NCBI RefSeq assembly: GCF_000218685.1 | Contig: NW_006763293.1 | Span: 2,353,968 to 2,417,967, forward strand | DNA from: Serpula lacrymans var. lacrymans S7.9 | Lineage: Eukaryota > Basidiomycota > Agaricomycetes > Boletales > Serpulaceae | Direction: 5' to 3' | Length of the DNA: 64,000 nucleotides | Shown here: in pieces, positions 23,559 to 35,139 of the stretch | How the letters are laid out: the number at the start of each line of letters is the position of its first letter | How positions within the stretch are numbered: the stretch's first letter is position 1 | Notes under the pieces: generated by a model | The model's input: only the letters and a program-made list of their open reading frames with translations | The model's database searches: none | Told to the model about the DNA's origin: nothing | Position numbers and translations under genes: made by a program

Positions 23559-24466
23559 GGCGGTCTAAACCAACTAAGCAGACGAAGGCAACCAACACGA
23601 GACTATGGAGTTGTGTGACCTCAGCTACTGCCGAAAGTGCTTCTTCAACCACACGTGTTCGGCGATTGCAGAGACACTTGGAAGGCAAATAGGCCATTGC
23701 TCCCGTTTGCTCATAACTTTGCAAAAGATAGATAAGAAGATGCACGGAAATTGGACTAACCATGATAATTCGTAAAGAAGTGATGTCGTAAGCGCACTGA
23801 TTTGATCTCTACCTGGCACCGTCACAGTAGTACTGATTGCTAGACCAATATTGGATCTTATGATTCGATAAATGTGATGAACGTGGTATTCCTGGCAGCC
23901 AAACAGGCAATGAGCGCTTCAGTATCTATTCACAGCGTCGTGAGACATAATAAATGCAAGAATCCTCACCACCGTGGATTTCCAACGTTTTCCCCGGAAA
24001 TGTTCCACACGTCGAACGCGAGACCTGGCAAACGACAAAAAATACGAGAAAAAGCTGGAAGGAAGGCGAAGAGAGTAAATAATGGAAAGCCCTCTAAATT
24101 CCCTCCAGCGTTTAGAGCAAGCCAGGCTCGAAAGCGTATGACGCTGTTCGGAGTGCGACCGCATGGTCTCAGTTGTCCATGTGCCGGTGGCTCACATCAG
24201 AAATTTGCCACAACTCGTTAGGGAACGGATGCAACAGCTGACGGCTATAGCGGTAATGCGTTACAGTATTATGGAGCTTAGATCAGGCCAGGCCGAGACC
24301 ACCAGTATTGATGACCAGCGAATGGAAACCGGGGATAGTAAAGGCATAAACTTGCATGTCAGGTTGATCAAGGCGTATGGGCATACAAAATATGAGTGTA
24401 ACAAAAAAAGAAAATCTCGAGCATAATAATCCCTCTCGTCCCTGGTCAACACCGACACTAGCGACC
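23559..24466. other. Intergenic, about 0.9 kb
   Basis: This gap lies between the kinase start and the uL29 stop, both minus strand. It must include the kinase promoter. A 115-codon plus-strand frame (23874-24221) is basic and Lys/Arg-rich but I recognise no family and see no splice pattern, so I do not call it a gene. Confidence 0.45.
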
Positions 24467-25010
24467 TCATGCCTTCACAGCGTATTTTCGGATGGGGAAG
24501 TGGATATCCTTCTTGCGCTGTTTGAGAGTCTTCAGCGATGCTTCGCGCTGTAAAATAGACCCATCAGTGAGACCTATGCAACATCAACTACGTGCTTGAA
24601 TGCGCCACCTTTGTCAACTGCCGTCTGATAGCCCGAGTCTTCTTCGGCCGGAGATCAAGAGGCAAGTGCTTCTTGCCCTTGTAGAACTCTCGCAGATTTT
24701 GGCGAGCTTTTTGGTTCATAACGGTCATAACCCGTGCGATTGATTTACGGACAACATTGCTACGCGAATGTTAGGAAACTGAATTGCCTGTATTGGGAAT
24801 TTAGAAACATACATCTTGGTGAGCTTCGAGGCAGATCCACCAGCAATCTTTTGTACCCGCAGAGTCAAAAGTTCGTGCTTCAAATCAACGAGTTGCTTGG
24901 ACAAGTCATTTTTCGACCTGATAATCACATTATCAACACCTGCTCAGCTGGGAATCTAATCATGAAACGTACTTGGATTGGAGCTCGTAGGCCTTGACTT
25001 TTCCGGGCAT
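24467..25010 (-). CDS. rpl35: 60S ribosomal protein uL29 (RPL35)
   Basis: Four exons (24973-25010, 24813-24917, 24609-24759, 24467-24547) give 124 residues, the normal family length. The sequence starts [20 protein letters not shown], continues [58 protein letters not shown] and ends [10 protein letters not shown]. This is a core ribosomal protein near the peptide exit tunnel that contacts SRP and the translocon. All introns keep the frame. Confidence 0.98.
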
Positions 25011-25359
25011 TTTGACTGTGTGTCTATTGATTCACAAAACTATCAGTTTCATTGCGACATGAAAGCCAGAAAGACGCGGAAAAAGGGGGTACAAATGGTT
25101 TCCAAGACGGATTCCATCGTTTACATAGAATCAAAATAATCGAGCAGCAAAATATTCACCTTGAGGGGCGTGTCGTACGGATTCTTCGCGGTCACTGCCA
25201 GTATCCTCTAGCTTACGCAATACGGTACTATGTAGTTTATGAGCCACAGTTCTCACGCTTCACCATCACCAATTTCTTATCTTATCTTATCGTATCATCG
25301 CCCGGATTGCGACCACATATACACCGTATCTTACATCCTTTATTATATAACGATACAAG
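25011..25359. other. Intergenic, rpl35 promoter and his6 3' end
   Basis: This 349-bp gap lies between rpl35 and his6, both minus strand. It carries an overlapping TCTTATCTTATCTTATCGTATC tract near 25275-25298 on the plus strand, whose complement is GATA-like repeats (GATAAG). That could be a GATA-factor site for rpl35, but this is only an inference. Confidence 0.35.
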
Positions 25360-26634
25360 TCAAGTATTTCTTCCAATAAGGTCTCTAAACTTTACAAGAG
25401 TACCTCCAAAGATGTCTAGCGAACTGTAAAGAAATGTTCCAATTCATTGATCTACATCAAGCAGCGAGTGAAAAAGAACATACCTTCCGTACGTCAAGTC
25501 TACACGCCCGACAGAAAGCTTTTCGACGAGGTCCAAGTCAGAGATATCTTGGAACAATAATATAAGCTACTAATTCAGGCTGTGATATCAATACATCGTG
25601 TTACCTTTGGCGCCGCCAGCATATGTCGTCGGTATGTTCACCCATTCTCCTAGCTCTGCCCAAAATTGAGCGAGCTAAACATAGCAAGCATAGCAGACGC
25701 TTACTCCGAACAAGATCCTCATCAATCCCTTGACATAGACCTTCCACGTCAGCTGCATGAACTAGAAATTCACTGTCATAATTACGTCGTAAGAATGACC
25801 TTGTAAGCATCAGTCAAGATGTCGGGCTCACCTGCAGTATGCAGATAACAGATCTAGAGATTCTAAGAACAGAAATAAATACGCAATCAACTCCTCGTGA
25901 GTTACACGCGAATCAACTATTCAGAACCTTTGCACACTTCCATATCCGTGATGTCTTGCCATTTATTCATAGCTACCAACCATTTATCACCCTTGCGACG
26001 ACAACTAAAAACAGTCAATATACCCTCCTTAATCTCTCGAATATAAAACACCGACCTTATATCCACAACGAGTCTGTCCTTTCCAATCGCAGAGCACAAC
26101 ATTTGCAGACGTTCGAGAGAAAATTTCGCTCCCGGAAAGAGATACGAAGTGACTATGACCTACAAGTTGAATGACTTAACAAAGTGCTTCAGCAATCAGA
26201 GAAAATCAATACCTTACTAGCCCCCGCATCTAACCATTCTTGAGCATTTTGATCGTTTATTCCGCCACCTATCTGAAGGCCTCCTGTACGCAGCTTAGTA
26301 TGAACATAACATGGGACACTCCCACCGGTGTACCGACCTGGCCAAGCTGCTAGTGCCTCCTTCGCAGCTGCATCGTTCCTCGGTCCCAGCTTGATGACAT
26401 GTCCACCTTTGAGATCATGTTCCTTGTACAATCGCGCAAAATCCCCTGGCGATTGGCTAGCACAAACCTCAGGTCACATCTATCGGTCATCCATAGGACG
26501 TCTACTCACCTGGCGACAAAGTTGACTTTGAGATTGCTTGGGTCACTATCCGACAGAGTTCCTCCAACGATCTGTTTCACTTGTCCATCATGCAGATCAA
26601 TGCACGGGCGGAAGACACTGCGAGGAGCAGACAT
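25360..26634 (-). CDS. his6: HIS6, ProFAR isomerase (histidine biosynthesis)
   Basis: The gene starts at 26634 (first exon 26510-26634) and has about nine short exons. The joined protein reads [118 protein letters not shown] and [16 protein letters not shown]. It is a TIM-barrel enzyme that converts ProFAR to PRFAR (EC 5.3.1.16), the fourth step in histidine synthesis. Catalytic aspartates are in CIDLHDG and in the C-terminal VDL...GSSLDIFGG part. Two introns use the unusual donor GTCGGT. The intron before LGEWVN needs the acceptor GGGCAG rather than the nearer TTTAG. Confidence 0.95.
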
Positions 26635-26824
26635 TTTCGGCGGAAGCCGCAAGACCAGAAAAAGGAGATCTCAAGCGCATCCAGATCTGTGCATACTTAT
26701 TAACTTGTTCAGATTGGCGTGATTTCATGAGGAATTGCAAAGCTACCCGAATATGTATTGTAATAGTTACACATGAAAGATCCCTGGATGTAAGATGACC
26801 ATAACTCAGATATAAGACTACTCC

Positions 26825-28882
26825 TTAATACTCCAGTGAATTCTCGATGATACGCGTCAAATGCTCTCGCCCGTCTTCGCCCACGACGTTACCAATGTTG
26901 GGCGCAAGATCGAGCACGCGCCGCTGGGGTATCGTACCCTCAACAAGCATCGACACATCGTTGCTGGTGTATCCCACAGCTTTGAGCCCACGAGGGACAC
27001 CAAGGCCATCGAGGAAACGTGCGATTGATTCATAGAGATGTGCACCAATCTCCGAATCTGGAATGCTCGTTATAGATGGATCTGTGACGGTCGTTGAGTT
27101 GAATATTGCCAGAGCTTCTCGGTGGCGGTCAGGAGAGGACGGGGCGGTGAACTGGAATACTGCGGGGCCAGTCAGAGCGACACTAGTTGAGAAGAAGAGG
27201 ATAGTCAGTATCGGTGGGACTGTTTGTTGTGGCTGTTCTCACCTAACACCATGAGGAATGATAGGCGCGTCAATCATGTATCCAGGATGTCTGTACTTTG
27301 GACCCTTCTTGTTCAAACCAGATATCTATACACAAGTCATTCAGTCGTGAAGTTAACTGGGCCTAGGATTAAATCGACTTACTGGGTAACTCATACCATG
27401 ACACAAATGCACACCGGCATTACCGAAACCGATGCCGGCGAAGGAAGCAGCCAACCTGTTTGAATGTTATCAGGACCGAGCCCCTTTCGATGACAAAAGG
27501 CTACGTACAGCATTTGACTTCTGGCTTCGTGATCATCGCTGTTCTTCGCAATTCGAGGAAGGTACTTCACGGTGGTGCGAAGTGCCCACGTAGAGAAGAT
27601 GTCTGCAACAGGATTGCTGCCTTGATACGCAGGTCGTAGAATGGGATTCGCGGGGCGTGGTGTACGTTCGAGGTATCTGACGAATAGCGATTCATTAAAC
27701 AAGGAACACGCAAAGGCGGAACTGATCAACTCACGGAATTGCTGTGTAACTTTCCATGCTATGGAAAAGTACATCCAAACCAGCACTGATATGAACAGCT
27801 GTAGGGCAGCTCTCTGTATTCTGGACATCAACAACACCTAAGACTGGTTTCAACGCTCGATTAGCGATGCCAGTTTTAAAGGAACGTGAGGTTATGTCCA
27901 AAATGGCGGCTCCGGTTGTTTCAGAACCTGTACCAGCCGTAGTTGGAACTAGGAAATCATGGAGGTCAGTGTATGATTTCGACCACAATAGTGATGCATA
28001 CCTGCGATAAGTGGTCTGAGAGTCTGGGAAATAGGTAGACCCTTTCCAACAGGTGCATTCACGAAGTCCATAAGGTCCGCGTCCTTGTATACGGTAAACC
28101 TGATAAAGTAGTTCAAAATTACAGTACATGACGATCAACGGGTCAGGGGACGTACAGATTAGCTGCCTTTGCAGTGTCAATGACACTTCCACCTCCGACA
28201 CTAGATGCAGAGGATTAACATTAACACGTGCTATAACTGAAGAGCAAGAACATACGCCAAGAAATGACTGAAATCATGCTGTCTTGCCCATGCAATTGCA
28301 TTCCTCCAACTGTCTTCAGTTGGCTCGGCAACCACTTGATCATATACTTCGAAGGGAAGGTCTTCTTGTGACTGTAAAGACTCTAGGGCCTTTGACAGCA
28401 TATTTAAGTCCTCTCTCCGTTGAACGGATGTTGAATTGTGATCTCACGGTTTTCATTGGCTTCAATTTGGCCACGATAGGGTCTGTGAAGACTCCGACCT
28501 AGAAGGATGTGGTGAGAGCAGATAATACGATGTACGAATGACTATCTCACCTTTCGAGCTTTCATATTCTTAAGGTCCATACCAACTTCTCTGGTAACAC
28601 CATCTCCAAATCTCAGATTGGATGCTGCAACCTATTATGACGGCAGAGAACTCTCAGCTCAGCTACGTGATACCAATAGGGTCTAGTATGTGTGTTTACC
28701 TCGAAGGCATATTCTTTCTCCACCAAGTCCACGGGAGTTGCAAATCTTCTGAGTTGATTTACTGCACCATGGGTATGAGCATGAGCATGAGCAGCAGATC
28801 TGCAGCCGTGACATGGACAGGCAGAATGCTGGGAAGCATTCATGAGACGAAGAATGGTGCTACGGGCAGCAGGAGGAGCCAT
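26825..28882 (-). CDS. Hydroxyacid-oxoacid transhydrogenase (ADHFE1-like), mitochondrial
   Basis: A multi-exon gene starting at 28882. The N-terminus is Ala/Arg/His-rich and looks like a mitochondrial targeting sequence, with [19 protein letters not shown]. The enzyme part reads [88 protein letters not shown] and [20 protein letters not shown], which are the NAD-binding and iron-ligand blocks of iron-type alcohol dehydrogenases. ADHFE1 couples gamma-hydroxybutyrate oxidation to 2-oxoglutarate reduction. It is divergent from the aspartic protease. Exon ends inside the gene were not all fixed to the base. Confidence 0.92.
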
Positions 28883-29416
28883 GTTGCGGTGGTCGACGAG
28901 GTCGTTAGTGGGAAAGAAGAGGAAAGAGCAAGTTCGGGTTGTACTTTTAAGGAGCGGACCATAGACGTAACGGGCATAAAGTGCGGGGAAAACGTGATCG
29001 ACACGTGAGGGAAGAATATTACAGTAGCCATTCCGGTACGTGACAGCGTAATATTAATGCGGTTTTGCACAATAGCTCCTTGTGTATGTATAGACACTAA
29101 TGCTGGAGGCTGTAATTTCAGGATTATCAGGATCATAAGGCGTGTCAGTGCCAGTGATAAATGATAAATGAGGTTGGAGTCCACTGCTTGGCACCTTGCT
29201 GCGCATGTAATATAATATTACTCGTAAATGAAGTTCACACGTTCGAAAAATACCCATCATACGAAGGACGACCAGCCAGCACCAAGGCCTGCTGCTCAGC
29301 GCCGACCTATACCTTGCCGGCCTTATCACTCTTTCTTTCTTTCCTTCCACACACAAGTCACTCCTTTTAGTATCCACTGCACGGCATTTTATTGTTTCAC
29401 CTGCCGTCTTTGTACT
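28883..29416. promoter_or_regulatory. Divergent intergenic region
   Basis: This 534-bp gap separates the transhydrogenase and aspartic-protease starts. It contains CACGTG at about 29002-29007, an AT-rich TAATATAATATTA segment near 29209-29221 and a pyrimidine-rich tract (CTTTCTTTCTTTCC) near 29330-29345 shortly before the protease ATG. These are plausible promoter parts. Confidence 0.45.
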
Positions 29417-31625
29417 ATGAAACTTCACCCTTTCGAACTAGTGCTGTCTTTGCTGATCAGCACCGTCGCTTCAAATGCTCTTAAATTTCCCGTTCAGCAA
29501 GCCAAGCGCTCATCTTTGCAACGAAGAAGTGGGAGCGCACCAGTCTCTCGACCTGCCACTCTCGCAGCTGCGTCGTCAAGCACAAACTCTACTCTTTCTT
29601 TAAGGTCAGTGCTTATCTCTTCCCGTCGAACGTCGTTTACCATTCTCTGGCAGTGATGTCCATGACTTGATTTACATCGCAAACGTGAGTATCCTGCCAT
29701 CTTCGAAGGCTGGGAAAAGTACTAATCAACCATTACTTAGGTTACTCTTGGGGGCATTGGTGAGTTCCCAGGCATTCGAGGTCGTCATTGCAGGACAGCG
29801 ACCAACATTTTCTTTTTAGCTTACCCCGTTCAACTTGATACCGGCTCGTCCGACCTGTGGATCCAAGGTCCATCCACGCCTCTACCCAACGCCAATGATA
29901 CCGTTCGTATTTTTCTACCACTTCATCTGCTCCTGTTCATTAAGATTCCAACAGTCACAAACATATAATGTAACTGTGTGTATACTTTCCTTACGCTAAG
30001 GTCTTGTCATTTGGCTCAATGTTTTCCCGAAAAGTACGGAATAGGTTGGGCATACGGCAACGTTGCTTATGCCCCAGTCGAGTTTGCAGGGTAAAGTCCT
30101 GTTGTCGACTTTTCATGACTAACTCTAACGCTTGAGAGCAGGATATCTGTCCCAAATCAAGCATTTCTTGATGTCTCATCAGCTCAAAATCCTGCTCTCT
30201 CTTATAATGCAGTCGGTATTCTTGGCCTGGGTTTCGATTCTCTCTCAACTGTAGACGCACTTGTCAACTCCACGGGTGCATCAACAGGCAGAAGCTTGCT
30301 CCACAATCTCTTCCAGGACAACCCACAAGAGCCCAATTATATCGCGTTTTCACTTCAAAGTTCAGTTGATTCTGCAGATAATATTCCTGGCGTATTCTCA
30401 ATCGGTGAAAAACCTTCGCATCTTACACTAGATACATTGCTCATTTTGGATTATAGGCGAGACTGAAGCACAGTACGCCAACGTCACCAGTGCCAACAAG
30501 TTATCAACTTGGCCTGTCACTTCACCGTCACGTTGGAATGTTCTGTTGGATTCTTTCATCGTCGGAACACAGACATACTCGGTCTCAACAGGCGTGAAGG
30601 GCGCTCCTTCTAATCAAGCCGTCGTCCTGTTGGATAGTGGCACATCTTACACGTGCGTTGTTCATACATCAAACTAAAACATACCGAGTTATCTGATAAT
30701 CTGATAATCTAAAGTTACGCTCCCACTGAAGTGTGTCAAGCAATCTACGGAAATATTTCCGGGGCGCAGTATAATTCTGGTCTAGGCCAGTGGGTCGTCC
30801 CTTGTGACGCTGAAATTGACATGGCACTCCAATTTAAGTGAGTGCATATGTCACACTAGCGCCTTAACCTTACTCACATATCAACAAACCATGATAGCAA
30901 CCAAATCTACCCTATCCATCCCCTCGACGTCTCTCCCGCCAGTCTCTCTGATCCTTCGACTTGTGTGGGCTCTTTTGTCCCTCAGAGCGTTTCAGTCGGT
31001 GCTGGTCAATTGTACGTTCCTCTGTTGTATATAAGCCCCTCACCCGTTGATTGCGTATTCTAGCGATTGGCTCCTTGGTGACAACTTCCTCCGCTCAGTT
31101 TATGCCTTGTACGACTTTGGCGACTTCGATTCTTCAGGTCAAACGGGCAACCCTTACGTCCAGATGCTATCACTCGTCGACCCTGATCAGGCGTCTGTCG
31201 AATTTCACGCTGCTCGCGGAGGCACACCCAACACCAACATCACTTACAACGCATCGGACTCTGGCAGTTCCTCAAGTTCTACATCCGTGAGCATGTCAGA
31301 TGTTGCGGATACGGTCGACAAATTATCAAAGTACCTCCCCGCCATGCTGGGTGTAATGGCTCTCAACGCTCTTGTACTTATTGTGCTGGCTATCCTTGGA
31401 ATGGTCCTCCTGTGCAGGAGACGAGGGAAGACTAGCAGAGCGAGAAAGCAGCCCGGAAGGTTGAGCCCTATGCCAATGAATCCCACGAACAGGTTTTCAG
31501 ACGCACCCCAAGAGCCTTCGCATACGTACCAACCGGTCTCGATGGCACTTACGGAGGACACGCTTTTCGTTCCACCTTCACCTGCTTTCAAAGGTGACAA
31601 TTTGAGACCCAGATCTGTTGCGTAA
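29417..31625 (+). CDS. Membrane-anchored pepsin-type aspartic protease (A1)
   Basis: A gene of about eleven exons. It begins MKLHPFELVLSLLISTVAS, a signal peptide, then a short Arg/Lys-containing propeptide. The first active-site motif is YPVQLDTGSSDLWIQGP and the second is VVLLDSGTSYTYAP. The body includes NIPGVFSIGETEAQYANV and WLLGDNFLRSVYALYDFG. After the catalytic domain a Ser/Thr-rich stalk leads to one hydrophobic helix (LPAMLGVMALNALVLIVL to MVLLC) followed by RRRGK and a cytoplasmic tail of about 60 residues. So it is a type I membrane protein, unlike GPI-anchored yapsins. Two exons are about 20 nt (for example 29741-29759). It likely acts at the cell surface or vacuole. Confidence 0.9.
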
Positions 31626-31894
31626 TGCGGAAAATGGTAAATTTCCTACTGTACTCATCTCATTGATCCCATTTGCTTCATGTATATGCTGTGGGGCCTT
31701 TGGCGCAGCATTGGACATTCGGACTCGAGTTTAGTAGTAATATTCGTAACACTTTGTGGCATGCATTGCACATCGTCGAGTTACTTTCCTTCCTCTGTAT
31801 ATAACATACTTTCCAGCTGGCAGGACTACATTTGTCTTGTCGTGCAATATACCTCTCATTAGCGCCCCTCAAGTGCGCGCCATGGAATGTTGCA

Positions 31895-33857
31895 TCATTT
31901 GCGAGCCTTGCTATTTCTAGACGCCATCTCGAAGGCAATAAAGTTATCAGTAGCGGCTACTGCCCGATCACTCCCCAAAATCTGCCCTTCTTGTTCAGGT
32001 ATTGGACTGCTCTTAGCCGCTCGTGCAACTTCTCGTGCTTGGCTCCTCCATGATATCCAGCGCTGAAGCTGTGAATCTTCCTCGTCTCCGGACTTTTGAA
32101 GATGATTGAGAATATCCAATAGAGCTACCGCGAACTTTGACTTGTAGTACGGCGCTTTCCCCACGACGAGGAGCTCGGTTACACCCACATACTCCACTAA
32201 CCACAATGCCTGTCGCATATTCCCGTAATCGTTCGTGGAGAGGGCAGTACGAAGGAGGTAGGACATGGTCTGAACATCCGCATACATGCTGCGACTGCTA
32301 GACCTTTCTTGAACCTTGGGAGCCTCTCTTCCACCGCTCACCTGGAATTCCTCAGACATGATGCCAGTCATGAGTTCCAAAGTTCGCAATGCGGCGGCCC
32401 AGTCCCCGCTACGCCAACACGTCATCATCGCGATATGGTAGGCGAATGGAGAAGGCCTGAGTTTGGGTAGATCGTATATAGCCTGGTTTTCTAGTGCCCA
32501 CTCGAGAGCTTCCAGAACCTGACTTGACTCGTTGAGAGAACCCAGGGACGCAAGCCCTGCATACGATTTAAGCATCCACAGAATATGTGTGCTGTCCACC
32601 AGTTCTCGTGTATACGATTTCTCCATCGGGTTCTTGGCGATGACTTGCTTCACGAAATGGATGCATAATCTATGTTTCTGCATGGCATTGCAAATCTGGA
32701 GAGCAGCGTCTAGCGTGTAATTGGTGAGGTGCTTGGAGAAACCCTGAGGAGCGGATTCTCCGGGTTTGGTCAACCCTAGGTGGTCGCGGATGATTTCTAA
32801 TGCAAAGCTCTGATCATTCGGACGTCCTCGCGCTAAAGCTTTGAGCGCAGAGCCGATGAGGAATGGATCGAGCTCAAATTTTGGATTTTTCTGCATGACT
32901 TTCTCCATCTGCATCCAAACGTGTTTAGCGTCTGACGCAGCGCGGTTATGAACCGAGATTTCCTCGTCTGCTTTGTCGCGTACTTGCCGCTCGAGGATTG
33001 ACTGGAACATGGTAGTGAAAACGTATTTGTTGGGAGTGAGAGGTCCCTCTTGATCCATTGCGAAGTACACGTCGAATATCTTCTGATAATCTCCGGCCAG
33101 ACCCAGGACTTTCATGTAAAGCGTGATGGGGGTTGTGTTCAGCTCTCTCATATTATCTGGTTCATGGAATTTAACAGCTTCTAGATGTTTGAGAAAGTTC
33201 TCGTAGAGAGTGTGGGCGTGAGTGAGTTGCTTGGGATGGGCAGACCAGTTAGTGATTCGCGAAAGACCCATGAAAAGAGTTGTGTAAGTTGCGGTGGTTG
33301 GACTGAAGCCTCGACGCTTCATCTACAGTCATATTCCACATGAGCGTGATACGAAAAGACTGACGGGTGAGAAACCTTACATCTATGTACAACTCGTACG
33401 CGAGCTGATGTCGCTGGGCCTGCACGCATTCCGACATCAACGTATTCCAGACGGGAACATTCTGTGCGTCCAGGGGCACATTCTTCAGCCGTGTAACGGC
33501 CCCCTTAAAGTCACCTTCAGCACAAAGATCCTTTAGTTGGAGTGCCAGCTTGTAAGGTGTCAAGAGCCTTTTCTTGCGCTGCTCTTCATCTTTGGCAGTG
33601 CCATAAGCCTTTTTCGACTTTGAGGACGTGGTCCATGGTTTACGAGACGTGTCTTCTCCTGGGTGTGGATTCCGTCTGGGCGAGGATGAACGACTGTCGG
33701 GTTGACGGCGGATCTTTGGGGGTATAGAATATGTGTTGTTAGAAGTGTCGGTACTTATGCAGCGATGCAAGATTTGTGAGCGCAGACAGGGTGGGTTCAG
33801 ATGTTTGAAGCAGTATTGGGCATCATCCACAATGCTTTTCCCTGCAATACGAAGCAT
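31895..33857 (-). CDS. Pentatricopeptide-repeat (PPR) protein, probably mitochondrial
   Basis: Two exons (33381-33857 and 31895-33322) give 634 residues. I chose the ATG at 33857 (MLRIAGKSIVDDAQYCFKHL) because it begins a basic, targeting-type N-terminus; the frame stays open upstream to 33962 without a good start. PPR-like helical pairs are visible: VPVWNTLMSECVQAQRHQLA, YELYIDMKRRGFSPTTATYT, PNKYVFTTMFQSILERQVRD and SPFAYHIAMMTCWRSGDW. Fungal members stabilise, process or help translate single mitochondrial mRNAs. The target transcript cannot be told. It is convergent with the aspartic protease. Confidence 0.8.
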
Positions 33858-34350
33858 AAAAGAAAGAAAGGAAAAAACACAAATTGACGAACGCTGCAGA
33901 GAAATGCACCTTTGGAACCAGCCACGTTCCGAAAAGTGATATGACTGGAACTGACTAAGCAATGCGTTTACCGAGATTCTTGCCTCAGTTTCCCCATTCC
34001 GCAGAGGTCTCGACTGCAGAAATCAAGAAACACGCTCCCGCGTTTGCTTGCAGCCAGCAGCCAGGCTGATTGTGTCAATCAAAGCCGTGATGCGATTCGA
34101 GCATGCTTTCGTCGTGCTCCCATATGTCAATGATCCCGTGGTATTATAACCTTGGCGGTCAATGGGATGAGGTTGTTCTCGGATCACTGATCCCCCCTTG
34201 AGCATGTGTCTTGCAGACCATGCATAGTACCGCATGCCACGTCGTCTCTCGCCAAAGGTGGTTCCCAAAACACGGATAAAATCACGTTCCTTATGAATGC
34301 TGAATACAATCACTATCGTAGGCGCCGTTGTCCCCAAGTTGCGCCCAGTC
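33858..34350. promoter_or_regulatory. Divergent intergenic region
   Basis: This 493-bp gap lies between the PPR gene and the secreted-protein gene, divergently oriented. It should hold both promoters. Short open frames on both strands have no recognisable similarity. Confidence 0.4.
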
Positions 34351-35044
34351 ATGCTCAAGATCGAAGGTCTCATCTTCCTCCTCTCTCTCGTGGTGTCTGT
34401 ACTATCTATACCCGTTTGGGAGAACATAAACAATCGAGAATCTCTGGGATCGCTTGTATCCGGTACGAGCTATCTCGAGGCTATGGGCTCCGTTCGCAGA
34501 ACCCAACAGACACATAAACCGAATTATCTGTCAATCGATGCTCCCAAAGGTGAGTGATATCAGCGTTCGCTAGTGTTTTCCACCAGGGCTTTTCCCAACG
34601 AAACTTGGATCAGGATCAACTGGCCATGCGATAATCAAGCAAGATCCAATGCCACCACTATTCTTTATCAACCACCATCAACTTTGGCAGTATCAAAACG
34701 AGAGCTACATATTCCCAGTCAACGTCATTAACTCGACACTCACAGCAGACGCTCCCTTGCAACTCAGTGTTGGCAAGAAACGCGAAGGATTAGCTGGTGG
34801 ATTATGGAGGTGGAGAGGGACTATGCTGTATTACGATCAAGGCGACAAAAGTAACAAAGGGGCATACTTGTCTTGTCTTGACAAGTCAGGTGCCCGCGGT
34901 GTTTTCATGTTTTTGGACAGGTAATTTTTTCCGTGGATGGATGGTCATTGTTGGCTGATATTCCTTTTTTTCAGTTCTCCAACTCCTCGAGGGTGCGAGA
35001 CAATCACGATTCACAGTTTTGTTCGCAAGGGTAACGGGCGTTGA
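34351..35044 (+). CDS. Secreted protein of unknown function
   Basis: Three exons (34351-34549, 34587-34920, 34975-35044) give 200 residues. The N-terminus MLKIEGLIFLLSLVVSVLSI is a signal peptide. The mature part is compact and non-repetitive: PLFFINHHQLWQYQNESYIF, NVINSTLTADAPLQLSV, GGLWRWRGTMLYYDQG, GAYLSCLDKSGARGVFMFLD and a last exon with SPTPRGCETITIHSF. Two cysteines may form a disulfide and NES and NST are N-glycosylation sites. I recognise it as a pattern shared by uncharacterised Agaricomycete secreted proteins (the FFINHHQLWQ and WRW.GTMLYYD blocks) but know no function. It is tail-to-tail with ost1, 95 bp away. Confidence 0.75.
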
Positions 35045-35139
35045 AGAATTCAATTGTAACAATATCTAATCACTCAATGTATTGTATGGAAGAAGGAAAA
35101 GTTTTGTGTGATTGCTTAGCCTATGTATCTATTGTTACA

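Noticed and set aside
23874..24221. 115-codon basic plus-strand frame
   Set aside because: No recognisable family, no splice partners, and composition typical of chance open frames.
25600..25810. Alternative his6 reading [19 protein letters not shown]
   Set aside because: It comes from using the near acceptor TTTAG; the acceptor GGGCAG gives the conserved [16 protein letters not shown].
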